Shown here in pieces: positions 33,201-44,295 of a stretch of 64,000 bases of DNA. The stretch is from Alligator mississippiensis (taxonomy: Eukaryota > Chordata > Crocodylia > Alligatoridae), in contig NC_081829.1 in NCBI RefSeq assembly GCF_030867095.1, forward strand, positions 54,950,491 to 55,014,490. The letters run 5' to 3'. The notes under the pieces were generated by a model, which was not told the origin of the DNA, did no database searches, and worked only from the letters and a program-made list of their open reading frames with translations. How positions within the stretch are numbered: the stretch's first letter is position 1; every line of letters begins with the position of its first letter. The translations under genes were made by a program, and so were the position numbers.

Positions 33201-36200
33201 GGCTGCAATTAGACCTAGACAGGTTACAGGGGTGGGCAGATGAGAACAGGATGGGTTTCAACACTAACAAGTACAAGGTGCTGCACCTGGGGAGGAAGAA
33301 CCAGCAGCAGACCTACAGGCTAGTGAACTCCCTTCTTGTCAGTGCACAGGCAGAAAAGGATCTTGGAATCATTACCGATGCCAAAATGAACATGGTCCGA
33401 CAGTGTGGGGACACGGTCAGGAAGGCCAACCACACCTGGTCATGCATCCACAGATGCATCTCAAGCAGGTCGAAGGAAGTGATCCTCCCTCTCTATGCAA
33501 CACTGGTCAGGCCGCAGTTGGAGTACTGCGTCCAGTTCTGGGCGCCGCACTTCAGGAGGGATGTGGACAGCATTGACAGGGTCCAGAGGAGGGCCACTCG
33601 CATGATCAGGGGGCAGCAGGGCAGGCCCTACAAGGAGAGGCTAACGGACCTGAATCTGTTCAGCCTCCACAAGAGAAGGCTGAAGGGAGATCTAGTGGCC
33701 TGTTACAAACTAGTCAGGGGGGACCAGCAGGCATTGGGGGAGTCCCCGTTCCCCTGAGCACTGCCAGGAGTGACTAGAAATAACGGTCACAAGCTGGCAG
33801 AGGGTAGATTTAGACTAGACATCAGGAGGCGTTACTTCACTGTCAGGGCGGCTAGGATCTGGAACCAACTTCCAAGAGAAGTGGTGCTGGCTCCTACCCT
33901 GGGGGTCTTTAAAAGGAGGCTGGATGAACACCTTGCTGGGGTCGCTTGACCCCTGTGCTCTTTCCTGCCATGGCAGGAGGTCGGACTTGATGATCTGTCA
34001 AGGTCCCTTCCGACCCTACAAACTATGAAACTATTGAAACAATAACAAACTTAACAAAAAAAAAGTTCCTTTCTGTGAACAGGGCCAGAAAAAGCAGTTT
34101 CCCAATCTGACTCAGGTTTAAAGCCAGCCAAATTCTTGAACGTATCTGTCCACACACACTTTGCTAGGTTTAAGGACTCATGAGTTGTTTCTTTTCACTG
34201 TCACTCTTTTCTGGACAAAGGGCCTTCTTTTCACAAGGTTTCTTTTTAGTTTAGCTAAGGGCAACGGTCTTTGCTTTACTGTCACTTTTTAGAAGGCAGC
34301 AGAGTAGAAATACGTCTTACAAACTAACTGAATCACAGATGCATAAGCTTTCCTATGCATCTGATTCAGTGGATCTGTAAGGTATATCTCGACTCTGCTT
34401 TCTGCATGATTTCAGCCTAACATTGCTAAGTCTCTTTTAAAAAGAAGCTAAATACTGAATACCATGTCATCACTACATGAAAACAGTGTGTAACACCTTT
34501 CATAAGGCTTAAGAATATGTAAAGAACTTTCTTCGTTGAACAGAAAATTGAAATTAGTTTTCAAATTCTGGGTTTTTTCCTCAGAAGTTTTGTTTCAAGT
34601 GACTGACAAAGGGAAAATATGAATCTATAGCATCAAAAGATTGCAACACTTATTTCTTCTACCACTAATTAAAACTTGTTCTAATTTTTTTAAGTCTATA
34701 TGACTGCATGCTTACAGTCTGGTGGTGATATTATAATGAGCCTTGCAAATCTAGGGATTTTAAGAAGGTTCACAAAAATCGACTCATACAAACATATATG
34801 CTTCTTTGATACCTGGACTGTAACTTATCCTTTCTACATTGTATTTGTACAATACTGGGGTTTTTTTGTGTTGTAAATGCATGTAATAAGTTTTGCTGCT
34901 GAAATGTTTACAAACAGCAATACAGAAGTACATTTTTCAAATCAAGTTATATTAATCATTGAACATTAGTTGTTTCTGCAGACAAGTGTTAGGCACACTG
35001 AAAGCAATATACGAAATATGCTCATATTTATTTTTATATTTTAAATTCCTTTCCCATCTGAACTGTGCCACATTTTCCAATGTAGACAAAAACCAATTTT
35101 GTGAAAAAAATTAACATAAAAAAACCAACTAAAACTTAGAAGTGTATTTAATGCTACTAAATGAGCTTTGTTTATTGAAAAGTGAACAAACAGTTAAAAT
35201 CCTGTTATTCACTATGATTTCCTTTTACTGGCATGAGTCGTAACAAATACTTTGAACAGATATAAAAATATTTGTTGAAGCATTTCTTATCATTTTAGAG
35301 CTTATCCGATACTTGCACAATTTTTAACTTTTAAACATTTAAATTAACATTTTTGTATTTTAAAATTACACATTTCCTCTAAAGGAAACATATTAAGTTA
35401 CTATCTACACTTTTTGGTTTTTAGAATACAATTTATCTTCAGAACACCATCTAATTCTCTAAACAAATATTTACTTTTGAAGATGTAGTTTATATTAAGA
35501 ATTTAGTTTAGAATATAGTTTAAATTAAGAGCAAAAGCATACCTGCCATGGATCCAGCCATTAACCGGTGCACATGCCCAGAAATCCCAAGTTTCTGCTT
35601 TACTAGCTAGAAAACAGCAATTTTTTAATACAAAACAGAAGTAAATCAAATAAAAGGAAACAAAGCACAAAGTTTACTAAAAATATATTTAAATTGTTTC
35701 AAGGCATATTATCACCAGCTTTTCAAAGTTAAAAATTAAAACAAAATACTAATTACCGTTAACTAGTGCCTTTCAATGACTTTTCAATTTCCCAGCTCTC
35801 AATGTACATGACAATGTGCTAAAACTTTTTTGTATGAATAGTCAATACAAATCAAATCAACAATATTGAGACAAATTTGACTTGATAAAAACTATACAAA
35901 ATAACTAATGTACAAGAAAGGCAAAGAAACAGTTCCCTTTTCTTATATTGCTCAGAAGGGGACATTCAGTGCCACTGGAAATCAACAAATTTAGACGAAG
36001 GAAATACCACACCACATACATGCACCTCAAACAGCTGGACTGACAAGAACTACACATTTAAATGGGAAAAATTCTATGTTTTATTAGTAAACTTTTAGGT
36101 TTCTTTAAACCCATTAAAAGAATATGAAACTTCATGTTCCCAGGGTAAAGCAAAAAAAAAAAAAAAAAAAAAAATTAATAAGGGTTGGGAAGCTACTTGT

Positions 36201-39200
36201 GTGGACAAATTTTGTATCTTTCTACTATAAGGTTTTTTCCACCTTCCTGTGAAGCATCTGTTACTGTCAGCAACAGGATACTATGATAGACGAATCACAG
36301 GCATGAAGCATTATGGTAAGAGAATTCTCACATTTAAAAAAACAAAACAAAAAAAAATAACCACTGTTGATGCATGTTCTGAATCACATGTGGAATTCTA
36401 GGATTTTAAAACTAATTTAGTGCCTAACCACTAGGTCTTAGGAGTCGTAAACACTTATGTTATGTCATTCTCTTATTCATAACTACAGAGAGATGCGTTA
36501 CATAATGCCAGTTGGGGAGCTTACATTTAAGACTCTGAAAATGACTCTGGGTATCTTTTCAAGTTTGCTCTTTGAAAAGATACCAGGCTTTTAAACGTTA
36601 GCTCCCCAACTGGCATTGTGTAACTTCTCTCTTCCAAAATATGCTAAAAAGGAAGCCTTCACAGCAGTTTTTCCAAGTCTGATCCAACTCCCATAGACTT
36701 CAGTACAGTTTGTTCCACTGACCTAAATGGGAGCCGAATCCAAGCTTTGAAATAATTCCCAAATGCAAATAGTAAAAGCATTATTTTGACAAAGTATTAG
36801 TAATGCTCAAATACGTACTTATACAAGTAGCCAAGATACAGAAGGTATCTCCAAGATTTATCACTGGAGGACTAAACATATAGCAATAAGAAGCAATGCA
36901 ACATTTCAGGGTTCCAGAGCATCCATGCATTTTAGACCACCCCCCTTCTCCCTATTCCCCAAAAAATAAAGATATGGTGCAAAACAAAAGCCAGGTTCCA
37001 CCAAACGCGACAAATTCTTTCAAATTTAAAAATTTTACTTTATTCAAGTACTGTCCAACCCAATATTAAAAAGGCAGCAGAGGTGCTACATTTACATTCT
37101 ACATTTTTGAAAGCCAAGGCCCCCTTTTAATTATACCTAACAAAATGGCTAGCAGTAGACCCCAGAGTGGGGTGGGTTCTTTGTCTATTTGTTTCAAAAA
37201 TATACTCTGCTTATTCATGGTAAAACAATACACTAAACTTTAAGGAAAAAATTGCTCACAAACTGTACCAGAAACACTTTCAATGTTGCCCTTACCTTTT
37301 TAAAAAGGGTAGATTAATGTATACTTTAAATTAAATCTGAAAAAAGAGGGTTATTTAATAGGACACAAACCTAACTATTGCTTGATTTTAAGAAACTGTG
37401 TTCATTGTAGCTGAAAAGAAAACAATATAAATCAAAACTACCTTTTTATATTGGTCAAATGCCATAAACTGAATTGCACCATATGGAAAGATTCTAATCA
37501 TCATTGCCCCGTTTCCTTTATATAACCCAAGGTAACCCTCCTTTTTTGGGACAGCAAGCAATGTAGAAAACACTCCTGTCAGCAATACAAAGAAAGATAT
37601 TTAACAGTTACAATGAACAAATATTCAAGCTAGGATTACTAACAATAAGACAGTATATATAAATAACTAAGGTCAGACCACAATATGTACGCTAAAGCTT
37701 GAAGGACAGAAAAACAACTTAAGAGTGCCCAAATATTATCCAAGGTAAATAAGTTTAACCTTAAATTTACTAGCCTTCTCACCTCCCAGACTCAGTGGAA
37801 ACTCCTAATGGACCAATGTACTGAGGTCCCATGTTTTTGTAAAATGTGACCAGAGAAGAAGGAAAACTATTCCATGCAGTGCCTCCCCCGCAAAATACTA
37901 TGTGCTAAAAATACCACAAAAAATTAATAGATACTGTCAACTTCAATTCTAGTTCATTAAAAGGAGAAATTTACTATGCCTGCCCCTCACTCCCTTTACC
38001 AGTATTTGTAGCTTTACAATCATTTTCTTATTTAAATGTTTTTCATCTTCCCATTTCTGCATGAAATGCGGAAATTGAACAACTGACTACACAGGAAAAC
38101 AGGAAATGATGTACAGGCTTTTTATGACACTCATCACTACTGTACTTAAGTATCTATCATTCAATACCAAATTCATTACTACAAAGGAGTGCTGTGGGAA
38201 TAAAGCAGTATTATCCTCATTTATAGATGGGGAGCTGGCCAAAATCAGACACAAAATTTGGGCAAGGCAAAGTAAGGAATTGACTCTCCTTAGTAACAGA
38301 ACACTTTACTTACTATGCACAAGTGCTATCAAATGCACAAATTTTAAAAAACAGAGCAACATGTTCCCACAAGTCTGTATGCAAGTCTCTTGTTATCTGT
38401 ATATACAAACATTTTTATATAACAAAAATGTTTACTCATGAAACTGAGTTTTCTTTTCCTCGTTTTCTGTCCTAAACTAATCCTTCAACTTGATAACTTT
38501 GGTTTACTAACCGAACTGGAAGGAGAAAGTACTCTTTTAAAAAGTGTTCTGGGGTGAAAATGACAAACACCATTTAATTTGAAAATTGCACAGTTCACTT
38601 GATCTTGGCCTACAAGAAGCCGAGAAGTGATTTAACACACTGTGAAAACAAGCATTTTTTTGGTGTTTGTCCCTGTCCACCCTTCCCCAGTTCACAAAAA
38701 CTGCTCTTCTAACCTTTGTTCTTGTTCTACCTACATCTCATCTACTTTTCCCTCATGTTTCCCCCTTTCGTCTTTGTGCATTCAATTCAAATCTAGTCAT
38801 TCCTAGTACTACAGAAATCAAGTGACATATCCTTGATACAGGAGAATGTAACATTTAATTTAATGCACGTTCACAAAACAAAGTTAAAAACCTTAGTCAA
38901 ACATAGTGTTATATCTGACGGCAATTATATTAGATTCATATTCAAACATGCACATATGTGACTGTGATGTTGCAGTCAAGTATACCTGATGTTCCCCATT
39001 TCTTTTGTACATTGAACAAAAGACACAATCATTTGAATACACTTTCTATGGCTTAGAAGTTCTCCTCCCCACATGCCCGTATTAAAGACTCTTTCTTGAA
39101 TTTTACTGGGATTTTGTACATGCATAAGTTTTCTTTATGTTAACTTAATCAAACTGCAAATTATTTCCAAGTTGCGCAGTAATGGGCCATTATTCAACAA

Positions 39201-42095
39201 AACATTTTATATTATTCACACAAGGGGGCAGTGTTACAATCACTTCGGGAATACCGTTGAATATGCTGACTTTTGTGGGTTTATTCTCTCAACCATCAGG
39301 TGCCATTAATGAGGTAATGAATTACAGGTCACTTGGAACAAATGCAAGGTACAGTCAGTTAATGGGGAAAAAAATCAAGTACCTTACTCTAGACTCACTG
39401 CTAGCATAAGTAGCATCATTGCCTTGGAATATGCACACAGGAAAGGCCTGCAGAATATGACTGTTTATAAGAAACTATTTCCTTTTAATAACAGCTGTTT
39501 TTAGATAGATAATCCCAGCTGTAATGACAGGCTGTTCTGTGCTTATCTACCAACCCCTGAAATATATGGGTCCTGAGCTCTACGCAACAGGAGTTAAGAA
39601 CAAGAGAAGTAACACAGACTTTTTAGTTCTAATATTTTTGGCTTAAGGAAGGGCAGGCTTGATTCTGTGAAAATCCTTACTTCTGTCAGAGCAGATCAAA
39701 CCCTGGCCCAACATGTTACTGACATTTATTCCCCACAACACAACCTGTAAAATTTAAGTACTGAAACTTGAGTGTTCTGCAGATAGCTCCCTCACTTTAG
39801 CAGTCATTTCTAACTCTAAAACACAGCAAGAAAGCAACTGAATTGTATGGGCAAATACAACTGTCTTATCAAACTATTGCATCTATTTACAAGTAATACT
39901 GTTAAGCACATGAAACTACCTTCCTAACTAATATAAATTGGCATGTTTTTAAAGATGTACAGAAGTCATCTTACCTAGATGTTTGTAATGGTGATTATGA
40001 GCTTGCAGTAAAATCTTTACTCGATCCAATGGTGCAATGGTACTTTTGGCACAACACCCAGCAACACCTTACCACAACCAACAAAAAAAAAAAAAACACA
40101 CATACAAAAGGAGGGAAAGCAAAAGTTGTTCATATCAATATGGAAATACAATGTTTCTCTACTAGATAAAAAAATCTACCCAGAAATTAAAGCATCAACA
40201 AACTCTTTTCAAGGAAAAAAGATATTTAAAAATTCTGTGTTTCTGTGAAAGTGAGCAAGATCAACTTTAACACCCTTTTAAACAGATCACCCTTCTGAGC
40301 TGTTAATGCCCAATAACCTGCTTTGGCAGAAATTAAATTTTCCCTATTCTCTCTTTAGGTATGCAATACCAACTGAGCTTTCGCATGTCCACTCTCTCAG
40401 TGCCATTTCAGCAGCATGACTTGGTTCTTAGCTAATCATTAGCCAGTCAAAAAACATGGTAATGAGTACAGATTAACATCTTAACACCTCTTTATGAATA
40501 CCAAGTAGAGCTGCAAGACCACTACTGTGGTTGGTACCTCTGCAGAAGTCTACTTCCTCTCCATATCATAATTCTTCCCCTCAAATCATTCTTCAGAAGC
40601 CATGAGTGCAAGCATAAAACTTCAAAAGACAAGACTTTCCTGAATGCACAAGGATTAACCTTTACCTATTCTGAAACGTATATAAATAGGCAGACATGCA
40701 TCAATCAAGCAAGTTGTATTACAAGTAAAAACAATTCTACTTGCTTGGGACTCTCCTGTAAGCCACAACCCTTTTAATTAGAGTTACAAAGTATATTAAC
40801 ATAAAAACAGGGTCTCTTTAAACCTAGCCCATTTAGCTTACTCCTCACATATGCCTTATAAAAATCTAGTTTTCAAAGGAAAATGTTGGGAAAGAAACAA
40901 TACCAAAAGCAAATCTACCCCTAACATTCGTCTCCCCTCAAGCTTGTGTGTAAAAGATCTGCAAAATCTAAAGTACTGATACTAAAACAGATTCCAAGAC
41001 TTCACACCAATCTAATTATTAGCAAATGTTAAAACTTTGGTTCCAACACACTGAGATAGGAGGCTGCAAACATGCAGGTAAACCTCTGCAGATTTGTGCC
41101 TGCACAAACCAACTCACAAAACAGAGACTATTTCTTGTCTTCTTTTAGGCTCTCTCTACATAGGATGACTTTCTGGGTACTTTTTTTTAAATCACCTGTT
41201 GTCTTCTCCTAAATCAGTGATGCTCAACCTTGTATCCCCACAGGCCAGATGGGCAGCACCCTGTCCATCTATGGGCTAAATCCACCTGGTGGTCCAGAAC
41301 TGGTACCCAGCACAAGTGTAGTAGGCACCACCCCACCACATGGAGGGAGACAGGAGACAGCCTGGGCCCCAACCCTGCTTGGCAAGGGAAGATGATGTGG
41401 TTTGTCCCCAGGGGGACATGGCTTTGTCCTTGATTCCATATGCAGAGGGAGGAGATGTGGCCTGGCCCCAAGGGGGAAAAGGAGTGCAGCTGGGCTCTGA
41501 CCTGCAGGGTGGGCTTGGGAATTTGGTAATGGAACCCAAATTTCTTGACCCAGGCTCCACGACCAGAGACTGAGCACCAGCCCCCTCCCCTAGCTGATGG
41601 AAGCCGGGTGCTTGCCAAGGGAAGTAACTAGTCCAAACTTCAGGGCTGTGCCTACCCACCCACCTGCACGGTGCAGAGGCTCGCGCGTGCGGCCACTGCC
41701 CTGCATTTTTTGAATGTACAAGCCACCGCCATTCCCCTCAGCGTCTTTTCACAGCTCTAAAAAAAGCTCAACCCCGCGCAAAAGGCGGCGCCCGGCCTCG
41801 CCCCCCCTCGCGGGAGGGACCGCGAGGGGTAGGGGCGGGCAGCGCGGGGAGGGGGCCGCGAGGGCGGGGGCAAGGTGGGCAGTGGGGGAGGGGCGCGGCC
41901 CGCCGGGGACAAGGGCTCCCTCCGCCCCCAGCAGCGCGATGCCCCCTGGGGTGCACGGGGCTGTCGGGTCACCCGCTCCGCCGCGGCCAAGTCACGTACG
42001 CATTTACCTCCCGCGACGAGAGAACGGAGCCAATAGAAGTCCGGACGCGCGGGGGCCGGGGGTAGCCCGGGCCCAGGCGCCGCGGGGGCGGCCAT
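18074..42095 (-). CDS. SLC25A16: SLC25A16, mitochondrial carrier (Graves disease carrier protein), complete in nine exons
   Basis: Exons (minus order): 42095-42008, 40067-39975, 37575-37442, 35606-35543, 25648-25527, 23868-23802, 22130-21968, 21704-21636, 18230-18074. They total 957 nt, or 318 residues plus stop, and every junction keeps phase. The protein has three carrier repeats with the signature P-x-D-x-x-K/R: PLDRVK (exon 2), PLDMVR (exon 5) and PLDVTR (exon 8). It ends in the conserved [17 protein letters not shown] block. SLC25A16 is an inner-membrane carrier linked, through similarity to yeast Leu5, to coenzyme A supply to the matrix. SLC25A42 is the nearest alternative, but the N-terminal [12 protein letters not shown] and the C-terminus fit SLC25A16. 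It is slightly shorter than the human protein (332) at the N-terminus. All introns are GT-AG except intron 6, which starts GC. Confidence 0.95.
19332..21315 (+). mobile_element. Older CR1 copy in SLC25A16 intron 8, split by a second CR1
   Basis: The left part (19332-19653) encodes the CR1 C-terminal block [20 protein letters not shown] and [10 protein letters not shown]. The right part (21028-21315) resumes with 'gaataacggccataagctga' and runs to the 3' end 'ggtcccttccgaccctacca'. At the break, 'gaccagcatgcaatgggaaa' should continue into 'tccctgctcctccaagcact'. The two parts belong to one plus-strand copy. Confidence 0.8.
19654..21027 (-). pseudogene. Younger CR1 inserted in the older CR1
   Basis: Minus-strand, 5'-truncated copy of 1374 bp. 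The 3' end is at 19654 (tcatagaatcatagaag, the inverted CR1 tail). It encodes [40 protein letters not shown] and [13 protein letters not shown] with an intact F-A-D-D box, then the [12 protein letters not shown]-terminus. A few frame breaks remain. Endonuclease and ORF1 are absent. Confidence 0.85.
21636..21704 (-). CDS. SLC25A16: SLC25A16 exon 8
   Basis: Encodes [20 protein letters not shown] and KC, with the third carrier signature PLDVTR. Acceptor AATTTAG|G, donor CT|GTAAGT. Phase 2 in, phase 2 out. Intron 7 is only 263 bp. Confidence 0.93.
21968..22130 (-). CDS. SLC25A16: SLC25A16 exon 7
   Basis: Encodes [40 protein letters not shown] and [14 protein letters not shown]. Acceptor TTTTCAG|GT (AG at 22132-22131), donor TC|GTACGT. 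Phase 1 in, phase 2 out. Confidence 0.93.
22479..23265. mobile_element. Long foldback (inverted-repeat) DNA element in SLC25A16 intron 6
   Basis: The left arm (22479-22767) and right arm (22945-23265) are inverted copies of about 290 bp, roughly 85% identical by eye. For example 'gccagaggctgagctggtat' pairs with the complement of 'ataccagcccagcctctggc', and 'tagcaggtaaatagtgga' is shared. About 175 bp lies between them, including a poly-A run (about 22840-22862). The right terminus keeps about 35 bp (gttggtctaaggacatagg, inverted) that the left has lost. No coding sequence. Related ends at 7389, 10269/11961 and 15799/16237 show an interspersed family. Confidence 0.8.
23802..23868 (-). CDS. 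SLC25A16: SLC25A16 exon 6, followed by a GC donor
   Basis: Encodes [20 protein letters not shown] and YAG. Acceptor CAACAG|GAA. The donor reads GCAG|GCAAGT: the intron begins GC at 23801-23800. Joining to exon 7 needs phase 1 here and gives the conserved YAGLSFF, so no nearby GT alternative works. Confidence 0.92.
24103..25195. mobile_element. 1.09-kb non-autonomous hAT-like transposon with perfect 8-bp target duplication
   Basis: The left end CAGTGGTCTCCAACC pairs with an inverted right end (complement CAGTGATTACCAACTGG). gtctacat flanks both sides exactly (24095-24102 and 25196-25203). The first 65 bp match the element at 15826. The interior is GC-rich with G-runs (24186-24225, 25071-25107) and only chance open frames on both strands. 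It lies in SLC25A16 intron 5. Confidence 0.9.
25527..25648 (-). CDS. SLC25A16: SLC25A16 exon 5
   Basis: Encodes [40 protein letters not shown], with the second carrier signature PLDMVR. Acceptor CTTAAAG|GT, donor AAG|GTATTT. Phase 1 in, phase 0 out. Confidence 0.94.
26941..27041. repeat. Degenerate direct duplication, about 40-bp units
   Basis: 'gcaggcttgtcatcattata' followed by 'ctgcagtttttaagatcaga' (26941-26980) recurs at 27003-27041 as 'gcaggcttatcatcatactg', 'aagtttttaaaatctga'. The offset is 62 bp. Confidence 0.7.
28005..28150 (-). repeat. LINE/SINE-like 3' tail fragment
   Basis: On the minus strand the sequence 'gccccgagtcatctttggga' is followed by 'gcagcatataaatataagaa' and an (AAT/AAA)-rich tail. 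This resembles the 'ggcggtatataaataa' tails common at the ends of reptile LINE/SINE copies. The family is not assigned. Confidence 0.35.
30620..34040 (+). pseudogene. CR1 LINE, near-full ORF2 with remnant of the esterase ORF1
   Basis: The ORF1 remnant (about 30650-31014) has [14 protein letters not shown] and ends [17 protein letters not shown], the block III (GxND-type) and block V (DxxH-type) regions of an SGNH/GDSL esterase, a domain known in CR1 ORF1. The block I serine region is missing. ORF2 follows: endonuclease with [40 protein letters not shown] and SDHRLLEF; reverse transcriptase with [10 protein letters not shown]; and the C-terminal [11 protein letters not shown]. Frameshifts (near 31577, 31785 and 33175) and stops (32275, 32958) kill it. 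The 3' end is near 34025. It sits antisense to SLC25A16 in intron 4. Confidence 0.85.
34299..34398. repeat. Imperfect hairpin, about 45-bp arms, 8-nt loop
   Basis: GCAGAGTAGAAATACGTCTT..., ACTGAATCACAGATGCATA, loop agctttcc, then TATGCATCTGATTCAGT..., AGGTATATCTCGACTCTGC. Arms pair with a few mismatches. It looks like a small MITE, just beyond the CR1 3' end in SLC25A16 intron 4. Confidence 0.8.
35543..35606 (-). CDS. SLC25A16: SLC25A16 exon 4
   Basis: Encodes [20 protein letters not shown] and AG. Acceptor TTTTCTAG|CTA (AG at 35608-35607), donor GCAG|GTATGC. Phase 0 in, phase 1 out. Confidence 0.92.
35607..37441 (-). other. SLC25A16 intron 3
   Basis: AT-rich intron with no coding sequence. 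It contains a poly-A run at about 36152-36174 and the hairpin at 36487-36632. Confidence 0.6.
36487..36632. repeat. Hairpin / small foldback element, about 70-bp arms
   Basis: The left arm contains 'aatgccagttggggagct' and 'ggtatcttttcaa'. The right arm carries their complements ('agctccccaactggcatt', 'ttgaaaagatacc') in reverse order around a loop of about 8 nt (gtttgctc). Ends agagaga/tctctct also pair. The structure suits a MITE or a microRNA-like precursor. Confidence 0.85.
37442..37575 (-). CDS. SLC25A16: SLC25A16 exon 3
   Basis: Encodes [20 protein letters not shown], then [20 protein letters not shown] and DQYKK. This contains the matrix-helix GYLGLYKGN block that follows the first signature. 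Acceptor GACAG|GAG, donor AAG|GTAGTT. Phase 1 in, phase 0 out. Confidence 0.94.
37576..39974 (-). other. SLC25A16 intron 2, nothing recognised
   Basis: Unique-looking AT-rich intron; open stretches near 38106 and 39182 on the plus strand have no domain or splice support. Confidence 0.5.
39975..40067 (-). CDS. SLC25A16: SLC25A16 exon 2
   Basis: Encodes [20 protein letters not shown] and [11 protein letters not shown], with the first carrier signature PLDRVK. Acceptor GGTAAG|GT (AG at 40069-40068), donor G|GTAAGA. Phase 1 in, phase 1 out. Confidence 0.93.
40068..42007 (-). other. SLC25A16 intron 1
   Basis: AT-rich to about 41210, then GC-rich repeat-like sequence beginning CAGTGATGCTCAACC at 41216 (a hAT-like left end without a matching right end), merging into the promoter CpG island from about 41700. 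Confidence 0.5.
41216..41580 (+). mobile_element. Partial hAT-like element (left end only)
   Basis: CAGTGATGCTCAACC is a hAT-type terminus, followed by GC-rich non-coding sequence as in the other elements. No inverted right end or target duplication was found. Confidence 0.35.
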
Positions 42096-42720
42096 GGGGG
42101 TGGGAGGCGGCACTCACTCGACGCTTCCGGGCTGCGCTGCGGCATGGACCAGCCGCAGTTGTAGGGACTGACCGGCGCCTGCTGATGACATCCGAAGCTG
42201 GCAACTCTCCCAGCCGCGGCGGGGGTGGGGCCTGCAACCCTTCGGCCAGTACGGCTGCGTGGCCGCGGGAGGCTCCGCCCAGCGCAGCCGATGGGGCGGG
42301 GCCACGTGAGCAGGGGGCGGGGTCGGACCCGGCAGCGCCTTGGAGCTACTTCGACGTGTTCCGCGCTGCTTCCGCGTGGCCTAGGCTGCCACAGGCGGGT
42401 TTTCAAGCCCTGGCCCCGGCCGCCGGCCAGGTCCGTGCGGCTGGCGCCCGCGTTGCTCCGGGCCCCCACTGAAGGTTTCGGGGCAGGGCTCCGAGGCGGC
42501 GCCTTACAGGGCAAACGCGGGGCAGCGACGATGGCAGCGAGAGGGAGGCCCCCCTTGGATGCGCTGGCAGGAAGCCTGGACCGGGGGCGCTTCCTCTGCC
42601 GCGCGGTCACGGCTCGCCCAGTGCCGTAGCAAGTGGGACGAGCGGGGCTACTGCTCCGGGCGCCGAAGCGAAGGGGCTGCCCAGCCAAGGCGGAGCGCGG
42701 GGACAGGCGTGAGCAGCTCA
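41700..42720 (-). promoter_or_regulatory. SLC25A16: CpG island, SLC25A16 promoter
   Basis: A dense CpG block spans SLC25A16 exon 1 and its upstream region. No TATA box was found, which fits a housekeeping carrier gene. An upstream ATG at 42145 (minus), out of frame with the main start, opens a reading frame that runs past it. The GC-rich open frames on both strands here are composition effects. Confidence 0.8.
42008..42095 (-). CDS. SLC25A16: SLC25A16 exon 1 (start codon)
   Basis: Encodes residues 1-29 plus one base: [13 protein letters not shown]..., then [11 protein letters not shown], the start of transmembrane helix 1. The donor G|GTAAAT has GT at 42007-42006, phase 1. The ATG at 42095 is the first in frame; a TGA lies in frame just upstream (adjacent to a GTG at 42113). 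An out-of-frame ATG lies at 42145. Confidence 0.9.
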
Positions 42721-44295
42721 TGTTGCGGGATGCAGGGACCGGGAAGGGTGGCTCCTGCTGCTGCGTGCACTCCCAGGCAAGCCTGGTGGGCCTTGTGCCC
42801 CCCAAATCTGTGGGTGCGGTGAGAGTGGGCTGCTGCTGTGGGCTTTAACCCGGGCGCCAAACTTTGTTGCTACCGCACTGGGCTCACCTGCAGCCTAACC
42901 CTTGCAGGGCACTGGGCGTAGTCCTGGCCCTTGCTTCTCCCACTGCTCTCCCCCTAGCACCAGGTTTCAATATGTAGCCTAATTCAAGCCATTGGTTTTT
43001 GATAGCCCATATTCCAGGACACTTAATGGCCTGCATGGGTGGCTGGTGCTGCCTTAGTTGGGGGGGCACATGCCCCCCCCCCCCCCAGTGACCAGTCAGT
43101 GACAGGGGGAGAGGTCCCCCCCCAGCAAAACTTACGGACCAGTGAGTGGCTGCAGCATTCCTGGAAGCACCCATGGCCTACATCGGACGCTCACACTCAC
43201 CAGCCAGCACTCGCAGAGGAGTACCGGCACTCCTGCCTTCCGTTGCCTGAGTGGGGAGTGTGGCCTGACAGGAGGTCCACATAAACCCCTATACATCGCC
43301 ACTGATGGCCTACACTCAGGAAGTTGCACTTGCCATGTTCACACTGCTTCATGAAGATGAATTTGTATACAAGGATTTCCATAGGGTTGACCACCTTGAG
43401 CAAGGAATTGGGCAACATGACCTCTGGTAGTACCTTCCAGCCTTGCTCTTTTACAATTCTCTAAGTAATTATCAACCTAGTCTGGCAGGTGAGGTAAGTA
43501 AAGATACTGTAGGTTGATATTATCTGGGAATCAGGCTCAGAGAGGCTAAGGGAGGAAGTCATGGTTAGAACGCAAAGACTCCAAACAGGTAGTCTGTGTT
43601 CAGGCTGCTGACCCAACTTTGCTTAAAGCAAGACTTTCTCTTTCAAATGCATGTCAGCTTCTCTTTACATTCATTGATTTGCTTTTGTGCTGCTTATTAC
43701 ATACATTGGGTGTCCCAGATGTATTTCTTTCTTTTCTCCAAACTTACCTCCCACTCATTCAGTTCACAATCCCCCATTGTCTTCAAGATTTCAAATAACT
43801 TCTGCTTCATTCCTAAACTCCCCCAGTAAACAGCCTCATTCCATCAAATCTCAGTTACTTTCTACCTGTGCTTATGTATGCTATTGGAGTCCTTTGGCTC
43901 CTCCCAACTTGTTATGAAAAACACTACTTCTGAAGCCTCCTACTGCTTTTACTTCTGACAGACAACTCAGGGCTCTCTTCTAGCAGGACTAGTCTGTGAA
44001 ATGCAGGAGGTCCTGAAGTCAATGCCTTCACAAAAAATGGTGTTTCCAGCCAGATATCAGACTGGGAAGAAGATGGTGGTATATTTCTGGACTCCACCTA
44101 CAAATAGCATCTGGCTAGGAAAATCAACAAAGTTAACTGCTGCTCAACAGTGGTTTGTGTAAAAATTGAAAGTCTGATTGTGTTCTGTTTGGTTCCCCTG
44201 GACTTCTTGAGTCTGGCTTTCTTGGTAAGTCTGAAATATGTCTATGAGCTCTGCAAGGCATCTTTGATTGTTTCCTCCTCTTTGCAAGAGGAAAA
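42721..44295. other. Intergenic between SLC25A16 and the CR1 copy
   Basis: GC-rich shore with a poly-C run near 43073-43087, then AT-rich DNA. No gene recognised. Confidence 0.4.

Noticed and set aside
41714..42805. Open frames of 252 and 278 codons at the SLC25A16 promoter
   Set aside because: CpG-island artefacts; only the short frame holding exon 1 is supported by splicing and homology.
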